Shown: piece by piece, positions 62,130-64,000 of the stretch
Layout of the letters: every line of letters begins with the position of its first letter
How positions within the stretch are numbered: position 1 is the stretch's first letter
Assembly (NCBI GenBank): GCA_017428725.1
Contig: JAFRQH010000037.1
Span: 1-64,000 of the forward strand
Source of the DNA: Bacteroidales bacterium
GTDB taxonomy: Bacteria; Bacteroidota; Bacteroidia; Bacteroidales; UBA932
DNA: 64,000 nt
Direction: 5' to 3'
Notes under the pieces: model-generated
The model's database searches: none
What the model saw: the letters and a program-made list of their open reading frames with translations, nothing else
Told to the model about the DNA's origin: nothing
Position numbers and translations under genes: made by a program

Positions 62130-64000
62130 ATGTTCGATTTGGAGACCGTGAAGTCCTTCTATGCGGACTATGGCAGACGGGTCGCAGCCGTCCGGCGTGT
62201 GCTTGGACGGCCGCTGACCTTGACGGAGAAGATTCTGTATTCCCACCTCTATGATTTCGACGCCCTCCGGCCGCTGAAGCGCCTGGAGGACTTCGGCGAG
62301 TTCCGCCCGGACCGCGTGGCGATGCAGGATGCGACGGCCCAGATGGCCCTGCTCCAGTTCATGAGCACGGGCCGGGAGGCCGTCAGCGTGCCCACCACGG
62401 TCCATTGCGACCATCTGATCTGCGCGCGCCAGGGCGCGGAGCCGGACCTCGCGGAGGCCCGCCGGGCCAACGCAGAGGTCTACGGCTTCCTCGCCTCCGC
62501 CGCGGCGCGCTACGGCATCGGCTTCTGGAAGCCCGGCGCCGGCATCATCCACCAGATCGTGCTGGAGAACTACGCCTTCCCCGGCGGGATGATGGTCGGG
62601 ACGGATTCCCACACGCCCAACGCCGGCGGGATGGGGATGCTGGCCATCGGCGTGGGCGGCGCGGACGCCGTGGACGTGATGACCGGGATGCCCTGGGAGC
62701 TGCGGATGCCGCGCATCATCGGCGTCCGCCTGACGGGCTCGCTCAAGAGCTGGACCACGCCCAAGGACGTGATCCTCAAGCTGGCCGGGATGCTGACCGT
62801 CAAGGGCGGCACCAACGCCGTCATCGAATATTTCGGCCCCGGGACGGAGAACCTCTCCTGCACCGGCAAGGCCACGGTCTGCAATATGGGCGCCGAAGTG
62901 GGCGCCACCAGTTCCGTGTTCCCCTACGGGGTCCACATCGCCGAGTACCTGGCGGCCACGGGCCGCACGGAGGTGGCGGCGATGGCCTCCGCGGTCAGTT
63001 CCGAGCTGCGTGCCGACGACGCCGTGATCGCGCACCCGGAGCAGTACTATGACGAGGTCTTCCAAATCGACCTCTCCAAGCTGGAGCCGCACATCAACGG
63101 CCCCTTCACGCCCGACGCCGCCACGGCGCTGAGCGGGATGAAGGACCGCCAGGCGCAGGAGCGCTTCCCCCACCGCGTGGAGGTGAGTCTGATCGGCTCC
63201 TGCACCAATTCCTCGTACCAGGACCTGTCGTGCGCGGCCTCCGTGGCGCGCGGCGCGCTGGACGCCGGGCTGAAGCCCAAGGCCCGCCTGATCGTCATCC
63301 CGGGCAGCGCCCAGGTGCGCGCCACCGCCGAGCGGGACGGCCTGCTGGACACGCTCCGCGAGGCCGGCGCCACGGTGATGGCCAACGCCTGCGGCCCCTG
63401 CATCGGGCAGTGGGACCGCCAGGCGGAGGATCCCACGCGGCGCAACAGCATCGTGACGAGTTTCAACCGCAATTTCGCCAAGCGTGCGGACGGCAACCCC
63501 AACACGCACGCCTTCATCTCCTCGCCGGTCATCGCCGTGGCCCTCGCCTTCGCCGGCGTGCTGGACTTCGACCCGCGCTCCGACACCGTGGACGGCGTGT
63601 GGCTGCGCGCTCCGCGCGGCAACGAGCTGCCCCCGCGCGGCTTCGTCGCCGACACCTCCGGCTACGTGCCGCCGCAGCCCGGCAGCCCCGAGCCGGTGAT
63701 CCCCCCGGACAGCGAGCGCCTGCAGCGCCTGGAGCCTTTCGCCCCCTGGGACGGACGCGACTTCGAGGGGCTTCCGCTGCTGATCAAGGTCAAGGGCAAG
63801 TGCACCACCGACCACATCTCGATGGCCGGCCCCTGGCTGCGGTTCCGCGGGCACCTCGAGAACATCTCCGACAACCTGCTGCTGGGCGCCGTCGACGCCT
63901 TCACCGGCAAGTCCGGACCCGTGGCGCCGCGCGCCCGGGAGCTCCGCGACGCCGGGCCGGGCAGCATCGTCGTGGCCGAGGACAATTACGGCGAGGGCTC
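62130..64000 (+). CDS. Aconitate hydratase (mitochondrial-type), C-terminus beyond window
   Basis: Isomerises citrate and isocitrate in the oxidative or reductive TCA branch. 623 residues are visible, with no stop before the window ends. Aconitase signatures: [23 protein letters not shown]-like segment [40 protein letters not shown], the cluster Cys in [12 protein letters not shown], and [13 protein letters not shown] with the other two ligands; the swivel domain has begun ([27 protein letters not shown]). This is the aconitase type found in Bacteroidetes and mitochondria. Divergent from the hydrogenase operon. Confidence 0.96.
   Translation, partial: MFDLETVKSFYADYGRRVAAVRRVLGRPLTLTEKILYSHLYDFDALRPLKRLEDFGEFRPDRVAMQDATAQMALLQFMSTGREAVSVPTTVHCDHLICARQGAEPDLAEARRANAEVYGFLASAAARYGIGFWKPGAGIIHQIVLENYAFPGGMMVGTDSHTPNAGGMGMLAIGVGGADAVDVMTGMPWELRMPRIIGVRLTGSLKSWTTPKDVILKLAGMLTVKGGTNAVIEYFGPGTENLSCTGKATVCNMGAEVGATSSVFPYGVHIAEYLAATGRTEVAAMASAVSSELRADDAVIAHPEQYYDEVFQIDLSKLEPHINGPFTPDAATALSGMKDRQAQERFPHRVEVSLIGSCTNSSYQDLSCAASVARGALDAGLKPKARLIVIPGSAQVRATAERDGLLDTLREAGATVMANACGPCIGQWDRQAEDPTRRNSIVTSFNRNFAKRADGNPNTHAFISSPVIAVALAFAGVLDFDPRSDTVDGVWLRAPRGNELPPRGFVADTSGYVPPQPGSPEPVIPPDSERLQRLEPFAPWDGRDFEGLPLLIKVKGKCTTDHISMAGPWLRFRGHLENISDNLLLGAVDAFTGKSGPVAPRARELRDAGPGSIVVAEDNYGEG

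Overview
The window looks like a chromosome segment from an uncultured gut- or rumen-type member of the Bacteroidales, with high GC coding regions. The evidence is a SusC/SusD pair with a surface glycan-binding lipoprotein, fimbrillin/FISUMP-type lipoproteins, many lipoprotein signal peptides, almost no Shine-Dalgarno sequences, and repeated Bacteroidetes-type -7 boxes (TAnnTTTG). Nitrite ammonification genes, a trimeric [FeFe] hydrogenase and its maturases point to an anaerobic fermenter. Genus-level assignment is not possible from the sequence alone.

Layout: (1) 1-4.3 kb: nrfHA (nrfA cut by the window edge), an AraC-type regulator divergent from a small outer-membrane barrel, and two lipoproteins. 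(2) 4.3-5.6 kb: hairpin-rich spacer and a DMT exporter. (3) 5.9-21.4 kb, minus strand: a two-gene Tc (ABC) toxin operon. A 2407-residue TcB-TcC fusion (SpvB, beta-propeller, Rhs shell) carries an AT-rich, unrecognised 324-residue C-terminal cargo. Six bases later comes a 2748-residue TcA-like pore subunit with a peptidoglycan-binding-like N-terminus. This is the most striking content of the window. (4) 21.6-24.1 kb: two short peptides and a lipoprotein with two FISUMP-like modules. (5) 24.1-27.8 kb: HD hydrolase, a transposase-less element with IS21-like termini, a small protein, an acyltransferase, a BASS-family transporter and a 67-residue protein. (6) 27.8-31.6 kb: alkaline phosphatase and GH92 mannosidase; the latter has a palindromic repeat inserted in frame. 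(7) 31.6-45.0 kb: a beta-glucan polysaccharide utilisation locus: DUF6377-type regulator, SusC, SusD, surface glycan-binding protein, GH16, GH3, GH30. (8) 45.0-48.2 kb: Ser-type sulfatase and C69 dipeptidase. (9) 48.2-50.9 kb: small periplasmic protein, pheS, and a queuosine pair (precursor transporter, queF). (10) 51.0-61.7 kb: hydG-hydF convergent with a ten-gene minus-strand operon holding the trimeric hydrogenase (NuoE-, HydA- and NuoF-like subunits) and an accessory module of two HATPases, two DRTGG proteins, a PHP phosphoesterase and a degenerate hydrogenase-like protein. (11) 62.1-64.0 kb: aconitase, cut by the window edge.

Functionally, the PUL, GH92 and sulfatase feed host, fungal or plant glycans into fermentation. 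The hydrogenase would balance NADH and ferredoxin, and NrfHA would dispose of electrons on nitrite. The Tc operon suggests the cell can deliver a protein toxin into a eukaryotic (protist, insect or mammalian) or other target cell. All functional calls are made by reading sequence and motifs; no database search was possible.
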